DNA of 64,000 nt from Ochotona curzoniae. Taxonomy: Eukaryota > Chordata > Mammalia > Lagomorpha > Ochotonidae. Positions within the stretch are counted from its first letter, which is position 1. Every line of letters starts with the position of its first letter. The stretch covers positions 19,272,501 through 19,336,500 of the forward strand of contig NW_024467106.1 in the NCBI RefSeq assembly GCF_017591425.1, read 5' to 3'. This document shows, piece after piece, positions 10,542 to 24,227 of this stretch. The translations under genes and the position numbers were made by a program. The notes beneath the pieces are model-generated. The model ran no database searches and was not told the DNA's origin. It worked only from the letters and a program-made list of their open reading frames with translations.

Positions 10542-13500
10542 TTTAATTATAATGGAAGATACTGTAAAGCATATGAAGAATTCACTATGAAAAACAACTA
10601 AATTAGAAAATTTTGTTAAATGCATTTATTTTAAATAAATAAAATACTGAAATGAGAATGGAAATAGAAATGTAAATGAGAAGTATAGGTATCAGCACTT
10701 ATAATGAAAATATAAAAGTAAAAGGTCTAAAGAGAACCTATGTAAGAAAATGAAATATTATGACAGGATGTTAGGTGACACTGCATAACATCAAACTTTT
10801 ATATGGAAGAAAAACTCAAGATATTCTCACCAAGTGCACAAAGAGGACAAAATAAAAACTTTAAAAAACTTTATTATGTGACGAATTCCAGAAAATAACG
10901 ACCCATACCCATAGAAAGATAATTTCTCTTCCCATAGATAATATTCAAAGGCATAAAATGCTTATGCATCCAATGAACCAAAAAATATTTTAGCATCTAA
11001 ACTGAAAACGTTAACTAGATAGAAGAATCAGTGAAATGTTAGAATCTGAAGAGCAAGGGAAATAGTATATGTAATTTATCATTTTTTTATGCTTAATGTT
11101 TCCTAAGAAGAAAAAAATACGTGTGGAAAACAAATCGAAGCACTGGCTTCACTCTTATTTTCTGCTGCTTGAGGAAGAGTAGCTCTGAGACTCTGAGAAG
11201 TCACCATAGGTATTCTTAGTACATGATGTCAAGTTCTTTCAATGATGACTCTCAGTAAAGGCCAGTTACAATGGAAATGGGCAACAAAGGTTGCGTTGCA
11301 GCTGATATTGTATTTTCATGTAGATAAATTAATGAAGCCCCAAGGCAAATTTGTCCCCAGACTAGATGTGCTGTGACCTTGCTTTTTCTTCCAAGATCAT
11401 TTTTCAAGAATTCTCTTGTGACATAACTTAGGATAGGGAAGGGGGAAGGTGCAGTCTTGTGTAATGGTGATGGATCTCGGGTGTTATAACAATGTTACAC
11501 AATCCTGCATTTTTATCATTCTAATGACTATTGCTGGACAAGGCAAGCATACTTCCCTGCCAGATATTTATACAAGCTAATCAGAAGCTTGATACAATAC
11601 AGATGGTGATAACCTTTTGCCATCCAAAGTTCATGTTGAGTTTTTCTTTGGCAGCAAAGAGTTTGCCTCATTCAATATTCTAAACCAAAAAAAAAAAGAG
11701 AAAAATTCTTTCTGAACTGTCTCAAAAAGGATAACGGATGATGTAAACTATTTCAGGAACACTAAAAGAGAATCAAGCGCCAGGCTTCTAGCACATTCCA
11801 CAAGTGTTACCACAGATCTCTTTAACTTCTTACATCTTAGTACGAAAAAATGTTTTCATTATGTTTTTATTCAAGAACATTGAGGCACAAAACTAGGGGG
11901 TAAGGGACAAACGATTTTCTGTAAATCACCCCCCCCCACCTCCCTCTGTAAAGTGCATTCCAAAGCCAGATCTTGTGTAATTTTTTGCTTGGACTAGTCA
12001 TCCTGCTATTATTCTTCTATTTTAAGATTAATATATTGTCTTGCCAGCAGATGTAATGGTTCTTGTAAATACTCTCAGTTCTCTGCAAGAAGAGAAGACC
12101 AAGAAAGAATCACAGCTTAAACGATTTTGTGTGTAATGAGCAGTAAAGCAAGAATTGGCTGCCAAGCTTTAGCCTGGCTGTGAAGCACTATTACTGACAT
12201 GAGCTAAAGTTGCTTATCACAAGATCGTGTTTGTGTTAGAAAGACAATGAAGGAACAAAAAAGAACAGTTTATCTTCTTCATGCAAAATAGATTGCACAC
12301 ATGCAGGTACACATTCCTACTACTTACACAAGACCAACTCATCAAGTAATTATCTTCAGAGTATCCTGGACTTTATCTATCCAACACGTGTGTTCATTCA
12401 TATGAGGCATCCATCTATATGAGGACTCACCCTGTGCCAGGCACTATCAAGATCATTTTGCAAAGAATCACTTTTTCTGCCTTCTCCTCCTTTCTGTCAA
12501 AATTTCATTTTTGGTGGGGGAGGTTGCCTTGACCATGTAAAAGAGACAATAATCAAAACTACTACAGGCACGGGATCTCTGGGGGTGTCCACATAGGTCA
12601 GCTCATGTCTTTAAAGGGAGACCATAGGGGAAGTCCATTAGTCGGTAAACAGCAAGCATAATATAAATACATATGTCACATCTTGGAGTCCTAGTAGTAG
12701 TAAGTAGCCTTTGAATGTGGAAAAGCATAACTGTGAAGACATACTAAATATGATCTCACTTCATGTCATCCCTAACAGATTGTTAGTTCCCCAAGAGGTA
12801 ATATGGAGCAATCACAACAAAAAAAGTGTGTGTTCACTTCTGTCAGTTATTGTTTATATTAATAGGACTTATCCCTTGGAAAATGTACTAACAAAAATGT
12901 TAAACACACTTAGATATATCAAGTATAATGTAAATATGCATTACACTTGATTTGATTAAGCACATTAAAATTATTTTTGGTAAAATGATACTTATGTTGC
13001 CCTTTGTTTGACCAGAGGAGTTTCGGCTAATGCCTGACTCTCTTCGTTTGGCCTTTATATCCTTTAACAGCTCCTTTGCTTGCTGTCATTGAGATAGGGC
13101 CCAAACTCATGTTGTACGTTATTTGTCCATGGTAGAAATAAATTATTTCTTCAAGAATCCCTGGTTCCTTTGGAATAGTATTTGGAGACCATAATGAGGA
13201 CTTTGGAGATATTCCATTTCCTGAGACTGATCCTTGTGGGTGTGTGTAAAATGGAAACAAAGAAAATGCATACATGACAGCCAATATTTTTTGAGGCGTC
13301 TAGAGGTAGAATCACTTGATCAAAGACTTAAACAGAAAACTCTTAAGAAATTAATAAGCACTGTGGCTCAATTGAAAAAAAATATTTTGTGTTAGCCTTG
13401 AACATTGTAAAAGAAAAAGAAGATGACAGGTTTCTCCTAAAAGGTATGGAAATATACTTTAAACCTAGCCCAAACAGGGTAGTAGTCATCAATAAATCAG

Positions 13501-14670
13501 TAAAATAAAACGGAGAAACTGTGGGCAGGAACAGAATGTGTCAGTTAATAAATACTTTAAGGAAATTTTTTTATCCTATTGAATAAAGTAAAATTAGTCA
13601 CCTCCTCACACAAAGAGCCAAAAAATATCTACCTGGATTTAAAAACAAGAAGTAAATGGAAGCACTACAGAAAAATATGGGAGAACCATAGTCATCTGGG
13701 GGAATTTTCTAAGGGAACATCTGGGAAGAGATAAGGATGGCATCATGGTTTTTGCAATATCAACTGCAATGTGGCAGTATTACTACAACGTGGTTACTCT
13801 TTGTCAGAAAATATTTACTGAGTACGTACTGTTTCCCAAATGTTGTTCTGTACCCTGCATATTGAAGAACTGGAAGAAAAAAAAAAGTCTTTAAGGAGAT
13901 CACATCTGGGAAGAAGACCAGGCTGCTGTCTGAACTGTCTTTACTTGTAAGATGCTAGGTCTGTTTCCTCTGAATGGCTTGGAGCTGTGTTGCAAGAGGT
14001 TAGATAAGTGACCTCCTGCTGTCCCATCCCTGGTCTTCATCTCTGGCTCTTGCTGCTCCTTGTAAATATGTGGAGATGGCAGGATTCCAAAGATCTTCTC
14101 TAATTACTTTCCAAAATATCTTAAGGTTGTATCAGGAAGACAAGATGTGTATGTTAAAAAATGAAGTTTTTATCATCTGCTGTTATTTTTTAAACACTAT
14201 TTAGTATCCTGTTGAGATTCTAATCTACCTGATGACAGAAAGCTCCAAGAAAACTTGAGTTTAGAAGTATCTCAGGCACTTCCCTTTTCAAAATAGAGTC
14301 CCCTATAGGAATTTTCCAAACCCCCCCTCCTTCTCCATGTAGATGAATCCAAGCTCCATGGCTTATGCAAGGCTGCCGCAAAAGAGGATCTGTCCTCCCC
14401 CCAGTTGATGTTCTGCACTTCCATCTTCTGAAGTGTGTAGTTGTAGCATCAGTGATCATGATGGTCTCCACCAGTCATCAGTATGTTTTCTGTTTTCTTT
14501 GGCAGTCATCCTTGATTCAGCAGCTATTCTCTTGGGACTTTCAGGATCTCTTTTGCATCAGTATTTTTCAGCAAAGATAACATCTCTACCTAGTTTGCGC
14601 TTGCATATTTCCTTGTATCATCTAGTAGTTCACCCTTTCTACTATAAGACTACTTAATATTGTAGGAGTC

Positions 14671-14922
14671 TTTTTTAAAATGGAGAAGCAGAGAAACAGA
14701 CAATGAGTATCTCCCATCTGCTGATTTATTCTTCAGACACCTGCAATGGCTGAAACTGGGCTGAGCTGAAGCTGGCAATTTCTCAGTCTAGATCATCCAT
14801 GTGCATGATAGGGACCCAATTACTTGAGCTGCTTCTAATAGCAGGAAGCTGGAATCAGGAGAGAGGCAGGAATTAATGAGGCATGTGAGTGTCTTGGCTG
14901 ACATTTTGGCCACTATACTGTT
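14671..14922 (-). mobile_element. C-SINE, antisense, old
   Basis: The T-rich start, tctcccatctgctgatttat, gctgagctgaagctg and the block around aatagcaggaagctggaatc are the antisense of a C-SINE 3' half and middle. The copy is degraded and its 5' end is indistinct. Confidence 0.7.
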
Positions 14923-16461
14923 CAGTCTTACCCCTATAACAGTATTAGTGTTGCATGGATTTTCTCTCCTATGTCTCTGTAAGAATACAGACTGTCCAAC
15001 ACATCCCTTTTCCTTTAATACCCACATCTTATGCTTTATTGTCTCTGGTCATTGTGATCAAATGCGTCTGTAGAACTTGCAACTATTCCCAATATCCAGA
15101 TGGAAAGAGAACCTATGGATCCCTCCCCTGGAAGTGATGTCTGTCAGTCATCTTTTCTGTAATGGAGTGGAGATATGGCGAGCCTCCCAGCTATACCCAA
15201 TGTCTCTTGTACTCTCTCTCTCCCTCTCCATGGAAGTTCTCTTCCTGTGCGGAATATAGAAAAATATCACAGTTACCAACATTATACTCCAAGTTTCCTG
15301 TAAATCATCAAGAAGGCCGTATCTAAATGTGAAGAGCGAGGAATCTGGAGACTGTCAGTTGAACCTCTTGGCTTACATATTTGGGCAATGTCTTCATTAA
15401 CATCCACACGATATTCTGCTACACAAGTAGCCCTTTCTTCCTGTCTTCAGCATGACCCCCATCTGCACTCCATTCCTTAGAAGGATTGAATTTCCAGATA
15501 TTTTCTAGAGTCTACTTTCACTCTTTAAATTCAAGTTTAATAGCTTCAGCTTACAAACATTAACAATATTTAGATAGGATTAATGAATTATCAATTTCTA
15601 CTGATTACATACTAATGGAGTTTGATTTTAACAGGTACACATTTTATAATCTGAGATAATCTAGATCTTAAAGCGAATAAACTCCCTAAATTGAACTGAG
15701 GCCGACTTACTTTTTAAAACAATCATATCTCCTTTTAATATTAGCAAAATGTGATACAGTTGTTTTTTTCAACCTACCTTCTGGAAAAACATGTAAAGTT
15801 TCTTGAATTATTGCCTAAAAAATATGGATTTCTTAGAAGCATTTGCCAGAAAATCCACCCTAATTCTTCTTAACCCTTTTTACTGACTTCCTAAGAAAAG
15901 ATGCAACAGGCAGTTCAGTTAAAATGTTAGATTTACCACTGAAGCTCAAGTGCCTTTCCAGTTTGATGTTACAAAACATCATTGGGAATAAATAGAACAA
16001 CTTTTTAAAGTTTTTATTTTCTTCTCTCTGCAGGGCAGGGCTAGCATATTACATAGTAGAGCAGAATTCACTCATCCTAAAATAATACAGCCCAAGTGTC
16101 CGATTTAGTGACTCAATGTTTTCTCATGAAGATAGAGCACCACTAAAATCAGATTTTGAGCTAATACTGGGTGGTCCAAAGAAAGATGAGGGATTGAATC
16201 AAGTCTACATTTTTGCAGAAACTGTGGAAAAATAAATATAGAAAGCAAGCCAGCCATTTCTGACTCGAGGATAGATAAGTTCCACTGTCTTCCAGTCAGG
16301 TGCTTATTATGTGATCTTGTGGTGATTTAGATAAATGGGCCGACATAGATCTTCATGCACAGACACATGAAGACAAGGGATTCTTGCAAGTAGATACATA
16401 AGACTCAGATTTGTTCCATGTTTTGAGAGCCTCAGAATGAATTTTTAAAAAAAAAAATTTA

Positions 16462-16803
16462 GGGGTAATTTGTGGTGCGGCAGTTAAGGAGCTACTGGGC
16501 ATGCTTATGCTGCTTATCAAAGTACACACTATCAAGTTCCAGCTCTATCCCCAACTCCAGTGTGCTGCCAATGCACACCATGGGAGGCAGCAGTGATACC
16601 TAAAGTAGTTGGGGTTCTGCCACACATCTGGGAGACCTAGTTTTAGTTCTTGGTTTACATCTTCTGGCTCTGCCCAGGATGTTACAGGCAATTGCAGAGT
16701 GAACCAGCAGGTGGGAGCTTTCTTTTTTTTTCTGTTTCTGTATTTTTAAATTTGTCTTTTTTTCTTCATATATGCCCATCTCTCTGCCTTTCAAATAAAT
16801 AAA
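16462..16803 (+). mobile_element. C-SINE, old
   Basis: The copy begins with ggtaatttgtggtgcggcag, continues through ctccagtgtgctgccaatgc, tctgggagacctag and gagtgaaccagcaggtgg, and ends with tgcctttcaaataaataaa. It sits about 320 bp upstream of the vWA exon acceptor and does not reach it. Confidence 0.8.
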
Positions 16804-17120
16804 GTAGTTCAACAGTGATGCTATTAATTAAAATTCACCCTATTAACATGTGTTGCCTTTTATTGACAAGCTCCATGATGATGCTGATGATGATGGCATT
16901 GCATTTTAAAGGCTTTGAGACTTACTGTGCTACAGCGAGAAGACTGCTGCAAACTCTTAAGTGTACCTGCTTCTGTTTGATGTCCACTAATCGGTGCTTC
17001 CATTCCTCTTTGCTGCGAAATGCTACAGCTCCTCATGAGTACTCCTTTACATAGGAAAAAAAGCACATGGTAGGATAACACCAACAAAAGCTCACCCTAA
17101 CTGTTCTTATTTCTTTACAG

Positions 17121-17376
17121 CAAATCCTTCGTCATTCTAGAGAAAACTCAACAAAAGTCATATTTCTCATTACTGATGGATATTCCAATGGGGGAGATCC
17201 CAGACCAATTGCAGCATCACTGCGGGATTTTGGAGTGGAAATCTTCACTTTTGGCATATGGCAAGGGAACATCCGAGAACTGAATGACATGGCTTCTGCC
17301 CCAAAGGAGGAGCACTGCTACCTGCTCCACAGTTTTGAAGAATTTGAGGCTTTAGCTCGTCGGGCACTCCATGAAG
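17121..17376 (+). CDS. SVEP1: SVEP1 exon: C-terminal half of vWA domain
   Basis: 256-nt internal exon entering in phase 0 and leaving in phase 1. It encodes 85 residues of the von Willebrand factor A domain of SVEP1, from [12 protein letters not shown] through [11 protein letters not shown]. The segment [11 protein letters not shown] (residues 15-25 of the exon) is the buried strand carrying the MIDAS-type aspartate. The DxSxS half of the metal site is encoded upstream, outside the window. NST at residues 9-11 is a potential N-glycosylation site. Acceptor: ttctttacag|CAA. Donor: GAAG|gtaatg, which lacks the consensus G at +5. I recognise the protein by its near-identity to human SVEP1 as recalled. 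It is probably the second coding exon of the gene. SVEP1 is a secreted extracellular matrix protein. Confidence 0.96.
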
Positions 17377-19424
17377 GTAATGGAAACCTAATGACATAAC
17401 AAAGGTCATTTCTCTCACTTCTCTCTCGCTGCTTGAACTCCACTGATGGGTAACGTCACACTCTGACAGAGCCTTCACTGAGCATCATATCCCCGTGTCT
17501 TTGGCTATCATGGACTGTTCTGAGCCTCTCTCACATGACTGAAATTCCTACCTCGCAACAAGAGCATTTGCTTTTAACAGTTCTGTTACTTATCAGTTGT
17601 GATTTTTTTAACTAAAATATCTATATGCATCCACCTAGAATCATGAAAATCAGTGGATTGAATTTAGGTGTGTATTGAGGCCACACACGGAGTGGGGAGC
17701 CTTGACTTAGCTCTAATACAGTAATCTGCACAGATGAGATAAACATTCAGAAACATGCAAAGTGAATCCTGCCAGAATGTTTCCAGAAATATACAGGAAG
17801 ACATAGGAGTAATAAATACTTCACACATGCTTCTTGACTTAACAATTTGAAGATAAGAACTTATAAAAAAAAAGTTTAAGAGCACTAACCTCAAAGGGAA
17901 GAAAAATCAGCAAAAGCATCCAAGATCTTTGTACATCATTTATAAAGATATTTAGTTACATAATTTAAGCGAACTTCCTGTCAGGATATGAGTGTGTGTC
18001 TTTGGTGTGCCAGGAGAAGAAATTACAGACTGAGAGGAGATCAGAACAGCTTGTTTCTGACGGGGAACCCTGTGAGAGACTCGTTCTGAGGGGAAATCAT
18101 AGCAATATGAAGTCCCAAGCACTGAGTGATGTTCCTGACAAGTGGGCTAGCTCTACTGTTTTCCCCCAGAGAAGAGTTTAGAGCAAGAAATCAGGCCATT
18201 GCTATAGATACAGCCAACAGCACATCCAGAGGATGTAGCTCTCTGAGGGATGGTGTTGGTGTTTTGGAGGTTAGGAACTTAGAGTACTAGGTAGGGACTA
18301 AGACAGAAGACATTGCAGCTGAGTATCGTGGGTGTTACTAGTGGGGTTGTGGAGTTATGGATGTCATTAGCTATTAAGTCTCTACGCTGTGGGATTGAGA
18401 CTCTGTGTTCTGATGCAAGTTGACCTAGAAGCTACTACCTGTGACAGAGTCTTAAAGAAAGGAGTTTCAGTAGCAGTCATGCAATTGGTTTTGGAAGACA
18501 CCACATTTCTCACTCTAAACCGGTTTCTGGACTTTAAAATATTTATATTGAATTTATATTGACTTGGTAGGAAGAAAGCCTAAGCTTTTGTTCATTTATT
18601 TTTGCTTTCGTTCTGTCTAAAACCTGTGATGAGATCAAAGGAAATGAGACAGGCAATTAAAACTGGGATGTATGCACTTTTGAGCTTCATCAGCAGGGTA
18701 CATGGACTTCCTGTTTGCTGATTCTAAGTCATCTCTTCTGGATAAGTTGTATTCAGACTTACCCTGTGACGTCACTTTCTCAACCACCTATGCGAATTGC
18801 TAAATTCCCAACAAGCCCCACTTCGGGGCATGACTCAAATAATCACAGTGGTTTCTATTTATATTACATGTGTTCATTTAAAATTTGGAGAGAAACCAGA
18901 TCCTGGTTTTATTATTTTGCTTAGATGATTCTGTAAGTCCTTAATGAAATAACTAGAGAAGTGATAGTATTTGTTCTAAAATTAAACGTTGACAACATTT
19001 CTTCATAGCAAACAAGATTGTGGCTTCATTTCTAAGTTGAGCAAGGATTTTAGAGCTCTGGTCGCAGCCGACTGACCTCCTCCAGAGGCAATGGAAGCCA
19101 GGCAATGACCTGAAGAAGGGACTGCCTTCCTTCCTGCTGCATCTGGAGAGTCCTCACTGAAGTATTTCATTTCTGCCTGACCCTGTGTGGCCTCGCAGAC
19201 TTCTGCTGAGGCCCCAGACTGAAATAACTTAACTAGCTGAAACAAATTCCCAGAGTATGCAGTGAAAATAATGCTCCTTCATATTTGGGTGGGAGGGAGC
19301 AATTGGGAATTAGGCGGATATGAGGAGATCTTTTCTTCAGCTTGCACTTAAATTTTAAAGACTAGAGAATGTAGTGTCCAACTGCTTGTCATGTTTATTG
19401 CCTTTTGTTCTATGCTACTGGCAG
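17377..19424 (+). other. SVEP1: SVEP1 intron, 2,048 bp, phase 1
   Basis: A short AT-rich intron between the vWA exon and the EGF-like exon. I see no full SINE or LINE in it and no alternative exon. It ends in ttctatgctactggcag. Confidence 0.9.
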
Positions 19425-19601
19425 ATCTGCCGTCCGGGAACTTTGTTCAAGAGGATATGTCTCACTGCTCATATCTTTGTGAAGCTGGTAAAGACTGCTG
19501 TGACCGAATGGCAAGCTGCAAATGTGGGACACACACAGGTCAATTTGAATGCATCTGTGAGAAGGGCTATTATGGGAAAGGCCTACAATATGAATGCACA
19601 G
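19425..19601 (+). CDS. SVEP1: SVEP1 exon: Cys-rich EGF-like module
   Basis: 177 nt, phase 1-1. The first codon is completed by the last G of the previous exon, giving DLPSGNF. The module carries nine cysteines, with CC, CKC and CIC pairs ([23 protein letters not shown]), in an EGF-like spacing. It follows the vWA domain exactly as in SVEP1. The donor is ACAG|gtgagt, a strong site. The exon is symmetric and encodes one domain with no stop in frame. The residue pattern is the basis for the SVEP1 call. It is separated from the next exon by the largest intron in the window. Confidence 0.96.
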
Positions 19602-20161
19602 GTGAGTTGTCACTTGGTGTGCTTCTCTACCAGTCATCTGTTGCTGTGTAAAGAAGTGATGCTGGAACTCAATAACTCAATGCTCTAAGTGTGTGAGTCA
19701 TTGCTCTTGAGTTTGTAAATTGGAGCAAAGGAGAATACTTTAAGATCAGACTTGACTTTGGTAAGCTGCCCTGTTGATCTTGACCTGGTTCTTTTAAATG
19801 CATAGGAGTCACCTGGCTATATTCTGGTATAAAATGGTTTTGTTTGGAACAAGGACACTCTCCTTTATATGGTCCATCACATGCCGTTCAGAGAGTCTGG
19901 ACTTCCTAGGAATAGATGGCAGAGTTCCCAGCAGAGGAATGAAAAGTTGCAAAGGGCCTTGAATCCCAGAACCAGAACTTGGGGATAGGGAAGACTTAAT
20001 CTTTTTTATTTGTAATTAATCTAATAAAGTAACCAAATCTTTCCTCTAGGCACCTAATCCAAGCTATCCTTCCATCTCTTAACCACACTAAAGTGGGTAT
20101 GATTCTGGTCCACAGGTTATGTGTAACTTGTTTGTTCATCACATAAGAAATGTAACTGCTA

Positions 20162-20458
20162 GGGCAGGTGTTTGGTATGGTAGTTAAGATCCAGTTTGTG
20201 ACACTCTCAACCCATATTGGAATGCCCGGGTTTAAGCTGCATACTTGATAGATTCCAGCTTTCTTCATGGCCAAAAGTATTGACTCAAATACTTAGGTCT
20301 TTGTCTTCCTTGTTGGTGACACAGATTGAGTTTCTGGCTCCTGGGCTTTGGTTTGCTTAGCCCTGACTGTTGTTGGCATTTGGGAGGTGAGCTGCACATT
20401 GAGAATCTTCTTGTATATAAAACTACCTGTCAACACATAAAAATAAATATTCTTTTAA
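20162..20458 (+). mobile_element. C-SINE, old
   Basis: The copy includes ggtagttaagatccagtttg, gagtttctggctcctgggct, gccctgactgttgttggcat and the tail aaaaataaatattcttt. It is strongly diverged. Confidence 0.7.
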
Positions 20459-20929
20459 ATGCAGCATTTATATGATGGTCACTTAGCTCTCCATGAGCCT
20501 CCAAAGATTTAAAAAGTTCTGAAAGTTTTCCTCAAAATATAATCTATAATTTTACTCTCTCTAGATTTCCCTTTAAGATCTTTATATTTTTATATCTGAT
20601 TTAAAAGGAAAGAGGAACAACTTAGCATTCTTCTCTTGTGTGTATCTTGTATCTTGAAAAATGTCTAATATTTAGTAGTACGTGGTTTTTCTGTGTTGGA
20701 TAGCATTTTTGTTTGTCTGATTCAACCTAGAAGATAACAATATTTTTTTTTTGTAGCTTACAACTCTTCCATCATGTGTTGTTTTGGAAAATTCTATTCC
20801 CATGGAAATTAACACCCATGAAAAAACCTAGGAGCAGTTGCTTTACTTCACTGTGTTCCGCATGATCACTCATTATTTGTCTCATGTGAACATCGATTTA
20901 TTCTGGCATTTAGTAAATACACCTGCTGC

Positions 20930-21680
20930 GAAACACAGAGACGTGATTCTCCAGGATCTACCTGACCTATCTCTTCTCCTCCTGTCTCCTGGCTCCTTCT
21001 CCTCATGAGAGATTTCCTCTTGTTCATCTTGTGCTCTCACTTATTCCTGTTGGCCCCCCTACCTGCACTTTCCCTTCTCTCTCCTGGCTCAGATCCCAGC
21101 TGGCAGACACATCCTTGCAGGTCTGACCATCCATGCTGGACCAGCAGAATCCCTCCTTGCTTGGCTCTGCTCCCACCACACCCAGCAGGATTTCTCACTT
21201 AAGCAGGAAAGAAGGCCGAGGGAGGGGATCAACCCAACTGCCTCTGAGTTGGCAATCTGCCTCCCCTTGTTTATCCCTCCCCTCAAATCTTCCCACACTT
21301 CCCTCAACAGCCCAGCTTGGCAGTCTCTCCACTACCTCTCCCTGACTCCTCTCATCCGAGCCTACCAAATATAGATAGAAAACTCCAATTTCTTTGCTGG
21401 ATGCTACAGGCAGCATGTCTGCCTTCAGTGCGGGCCTAGATTTAACTTCAATGCCAATGAGCTGGGACCACCACCTTGAGGTTGCTTAGAAACCTCGGCC
21501 ACCATGTGCTGCATCCCCTGCTACTCAAGGGCACTAGGATCTTGCATCCCAGAGAGTGCTCAACAGAGAGAGGAGACAGTTCCCACTCTCACTTGTCCCC
21601 AGTCACCCAGTTAGCTTTGTCTGCTACCAATAAATCATCCCAGGCTGGAAGGCGTAGCAATCCCTTACATGCATGAGATT
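20930..21680. other. Locally GC-rich, C/T-rich block, unassigned
   Basis: About 750 bp clearly richer in C and T than the surrounding intron, with many CCTC/CTCC runs and an AATAAA near 21627 shortly before a GC-rich end. I recognise neither an exon nor a known repeat. It could be a solo LTR, or an unusual intronic segment under different base composition. Confidence 0.4.
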
Positions 21681-21823
21681 GGATGAGCCTAATGTTGACA
21701 CATCAGTAGAACCCTGCTGCTCGTGGTTCTAGCCAAGAACATCAAGTACAAAGGGTTGGCATGTCCATGATTTATCCTAATTTAATAAGCCTCAGTTTAA
21801 CACTCTTTTCTATGTCAGGTTTA

Positions 21824-22184
21824 AAATAGATGTAGTTGTGGGCCTGGCACGGTAGCCTAATGGCTAAAGTCCTCAATTTGCATGCTCCAGGATCCCATAT
21901 GGGTGCTGGTTCGACTCCCAGAGACCACACTTTTCCATTACAACTTCTGGCTTGAGGCCTGGGAAAACAGTGGAGGACAACCCAAGGCCTTGGGACCCTG
22001 CACCCACGAGGGAGACCTGGAGGAAGTTCCTGGCTTCCAACTTCGAATCGGCAAAGCTCCCACAGTTGCTGTCACTTGCGGAGTGAATCGGTGGATGGCA
22101 GATCTTGCTCCCTGTGTCTCCTCATCTCTCTATATCCAGCTTTTCAATAAAAATAAAATAAATCTTTTTTAAATAGATGTAGTT
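21824..22184 (+). mobile_element. C-SINE with 14-bp target-site duplication
   Basis: A full-length C-SINE body at 21838-22170, from ggcctggcacggtagcctaa through atcccatatgggtgctggtt to a tail of AATAAAATAAATCTTTTTT. The flanking direct repeat aaatagatgtagtt lies at 21824-21837 and 22171-22184, so insertion boundaries are exact. Younger than most copies in this intron. Confidence 0.95.
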
Positions 22185-22779
22185 TATTTCTAAGAAATTA
22201 TGAAAAGTGTGATGGAATTCAAAGGCATACATTGTTGCATTGTCTAACTGTGGTAAGCAGCCCTCATCACTGGCTTCTACAGCATTTTAGGAGCTAAAAG
22301 AAATTAAACAAATTAGATGTCTCCTATCGCATGAAAGATTCATTAGCAGAGTTCTTTGTACCAGAAAGGCAGAAAGCAATGTAAGATCCAAATCATCCAC
22401 TACTGAAAGCTTAGAAGCAATGAGCTCTTTTAGAGTGATTTTTGTCAGCAAATGTTATGCACTTTCTCTGTGCCAAGTCCTATGCAAGGTACCAGGAAAG
22501 GACTCAGTGGAAGACAGGCAAACATACTTGCTGTCTTCTTCAGATTGACAGTGCAGACGCAGGAATCACTTCGTAACTGCACTCGCTGCGTGTTATTAAG
22601 TAATAAAAATGTCTCTGCTATGAAGAATGGACTCCAGGGAAGGCTAAAGTAGGCTCCATAGCAGAACCTGAAGGATGACTAGACTAAATGTTTATTGCTC
22701 CAGGAGAAGATGACAACTTGTATTCTGAAGAGTTGGAATTCGAAGTATTTATCCTTTGCAGAAATAATGCCTTTCAGAA

Positions 22780-22950
22780 GTGAACCATTCCTCTTTAGAG
22801 CCAGAAGAAACCCTAGAGATTATCTGTTCTAAACCCTTCATTCTGCGAGAGGAAATTAAGGCCTGCAGAGAGATGAATACTTTTCTCACAATGACACACT
22901 CAGCCATCAGTACAACCTGGGGACGGACCCAGGGCACTTTTCTCTAAATC
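22780..22950 (+). mobile_element. MIR-like ancient SINE
   Basis: The order of agattatctgttctaaaccc, aggaaattaaggcctgcaga and ctcacaatgacacactcagc follows the mammalian MIR core (fraction of a fraction: gaggaaactgaggc, then acttg...cacacagc). It is heavily diverged and the boundaries are approximate. Confidence 0.5.
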
Positions 22951-23224
22951 TTGTTGTATTTTCAAGATATTTCATGGGTTGTGTTTTCCTTTGGAAACAA
23001 CTCCTTGGATACAATGCATTTTGGAAGACACAGGCCCTGAACTGTGCTCAAAATATTTAAAAGCACAGAAAGTTATGGCTCAAATTGAATATCTGCCAAT
23101 GACAAACCTTGTAGTTTGACAAGTTAGTTTCTTCCGATTTCTTTCTTCTGTAAATGAGGTTAATAATGGTTTGGTTTTACATAAGTAGGTAGGCAGGTAG
23201 ACAGATATAACTGAAAGTATATAT

Positions 23225-23345
23225 GTTGTATTACAGTTTAATATATGTGTGTTATATATATATTACTGCAGCTAAATACTGTAATGATATACCTGTGTAT
23301 ACACAAAATATATATATATGGATATATAGATATTTGTATAAATTT
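23225..23345. repeat. AT-rich low-complexity tract (TATA/TGTA steps)
   Basis: A run of tata, tgtgtt and atatatatat steps, including (AT)n near 23310. Low complexity with no visible feature beyond base composition. Confidence 0.8.
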
Positions 23346-24227
23346 ATAATAAGCTGTATAAATAAATGTGTGCCTGAAAACAAATGATTGGGTAAAAAGA
23401 AAATGGATAGTCAGGATCATTGAGAACTTACAATGTTTAGGGTGGATGTGTAGTGTAAACCAATCTCTGACAGCTAATGCTTTGCCAAAGAATTCCATTT
23501 TATACTACATTGCCAGGTTGAACTGATTTTTTACTTTTTCATGACTCAAACCTTCAAATAATTGATACCAAAATCATCATGTGGTTTTAGCCCATGATCT
23601 TGAGAAGTGTGTACTAACAGATTTTATGGAAATAAGGAATATAGGACATAAGCAACCCAAGGTGGAAAGTTGCTTTGTCCATGTTCTTATTTATGTGTAT
23701 AATAGCACCAAACATCCTTTCCCTTAGAAACCATAACTCTTCCGTGCTTATCTCTTCAACTATCCCCCACTCCACATCCTCTAAGTTCTAGCTCAAACTT
23801 CTTATCTTTTGTCTTGATTCAAATTGATCTTTAGGGATTCAAAGATGGCAAAAGTCCAGAAAAACTCATGCATCAATACTTTCCTTATCAGTCAATGATT
23901 GATAAATAATGTGTACTATTTTAAAAATACTAACCTACATAACTCAAGAAGATTTATTGTAAATATGTTGTATGATTGAGAGAGTCACATATTTCAACAA
24001 TGCATGAGCAGATTCAAGGGGTTGAGAAAATATTCTTCAACTAGTTATTGGACTTCAGGTAAGTGAACAGCTCTGCAAAACTGAGAACTGGTGAAACGTT
24101 TTTATTCCATTTCTAGCCTTGTTAACTAGTATTGCTTTCTTCATTCTTTGCTTTTAACAGACAGTGGGACAGTAATTATGGTGATGATAATTTTTATTGT
24201 TGATAAAAATTGCCATAGTTGCTATTG

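Larger units (their letters stand above)
1..17120 (+). other. SVEP1: SVEP1 upstream intron (3' part), non-coding
   Basis: Everything left of the first recognisable exon is read as the 3' part of a long SVEP1 intron, ending in a normal acceptor (pyrimidine-rich tract then cag at 17118-17120). It holds an antisense L1 fragment, an antisense ORF2-deleted L1 and four C-SINE copies, listed separately. The remaining parts (1-950, 4000-6860, 10550-14660, 14930-16450) are AT-rich. I recognise no gene, RNA gene or clear regulatory element in them. The preceding exon, which should carry the signal peptide and the DxSxS half of the vWA metal site, lies outside the window. Confidence 0.85.
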
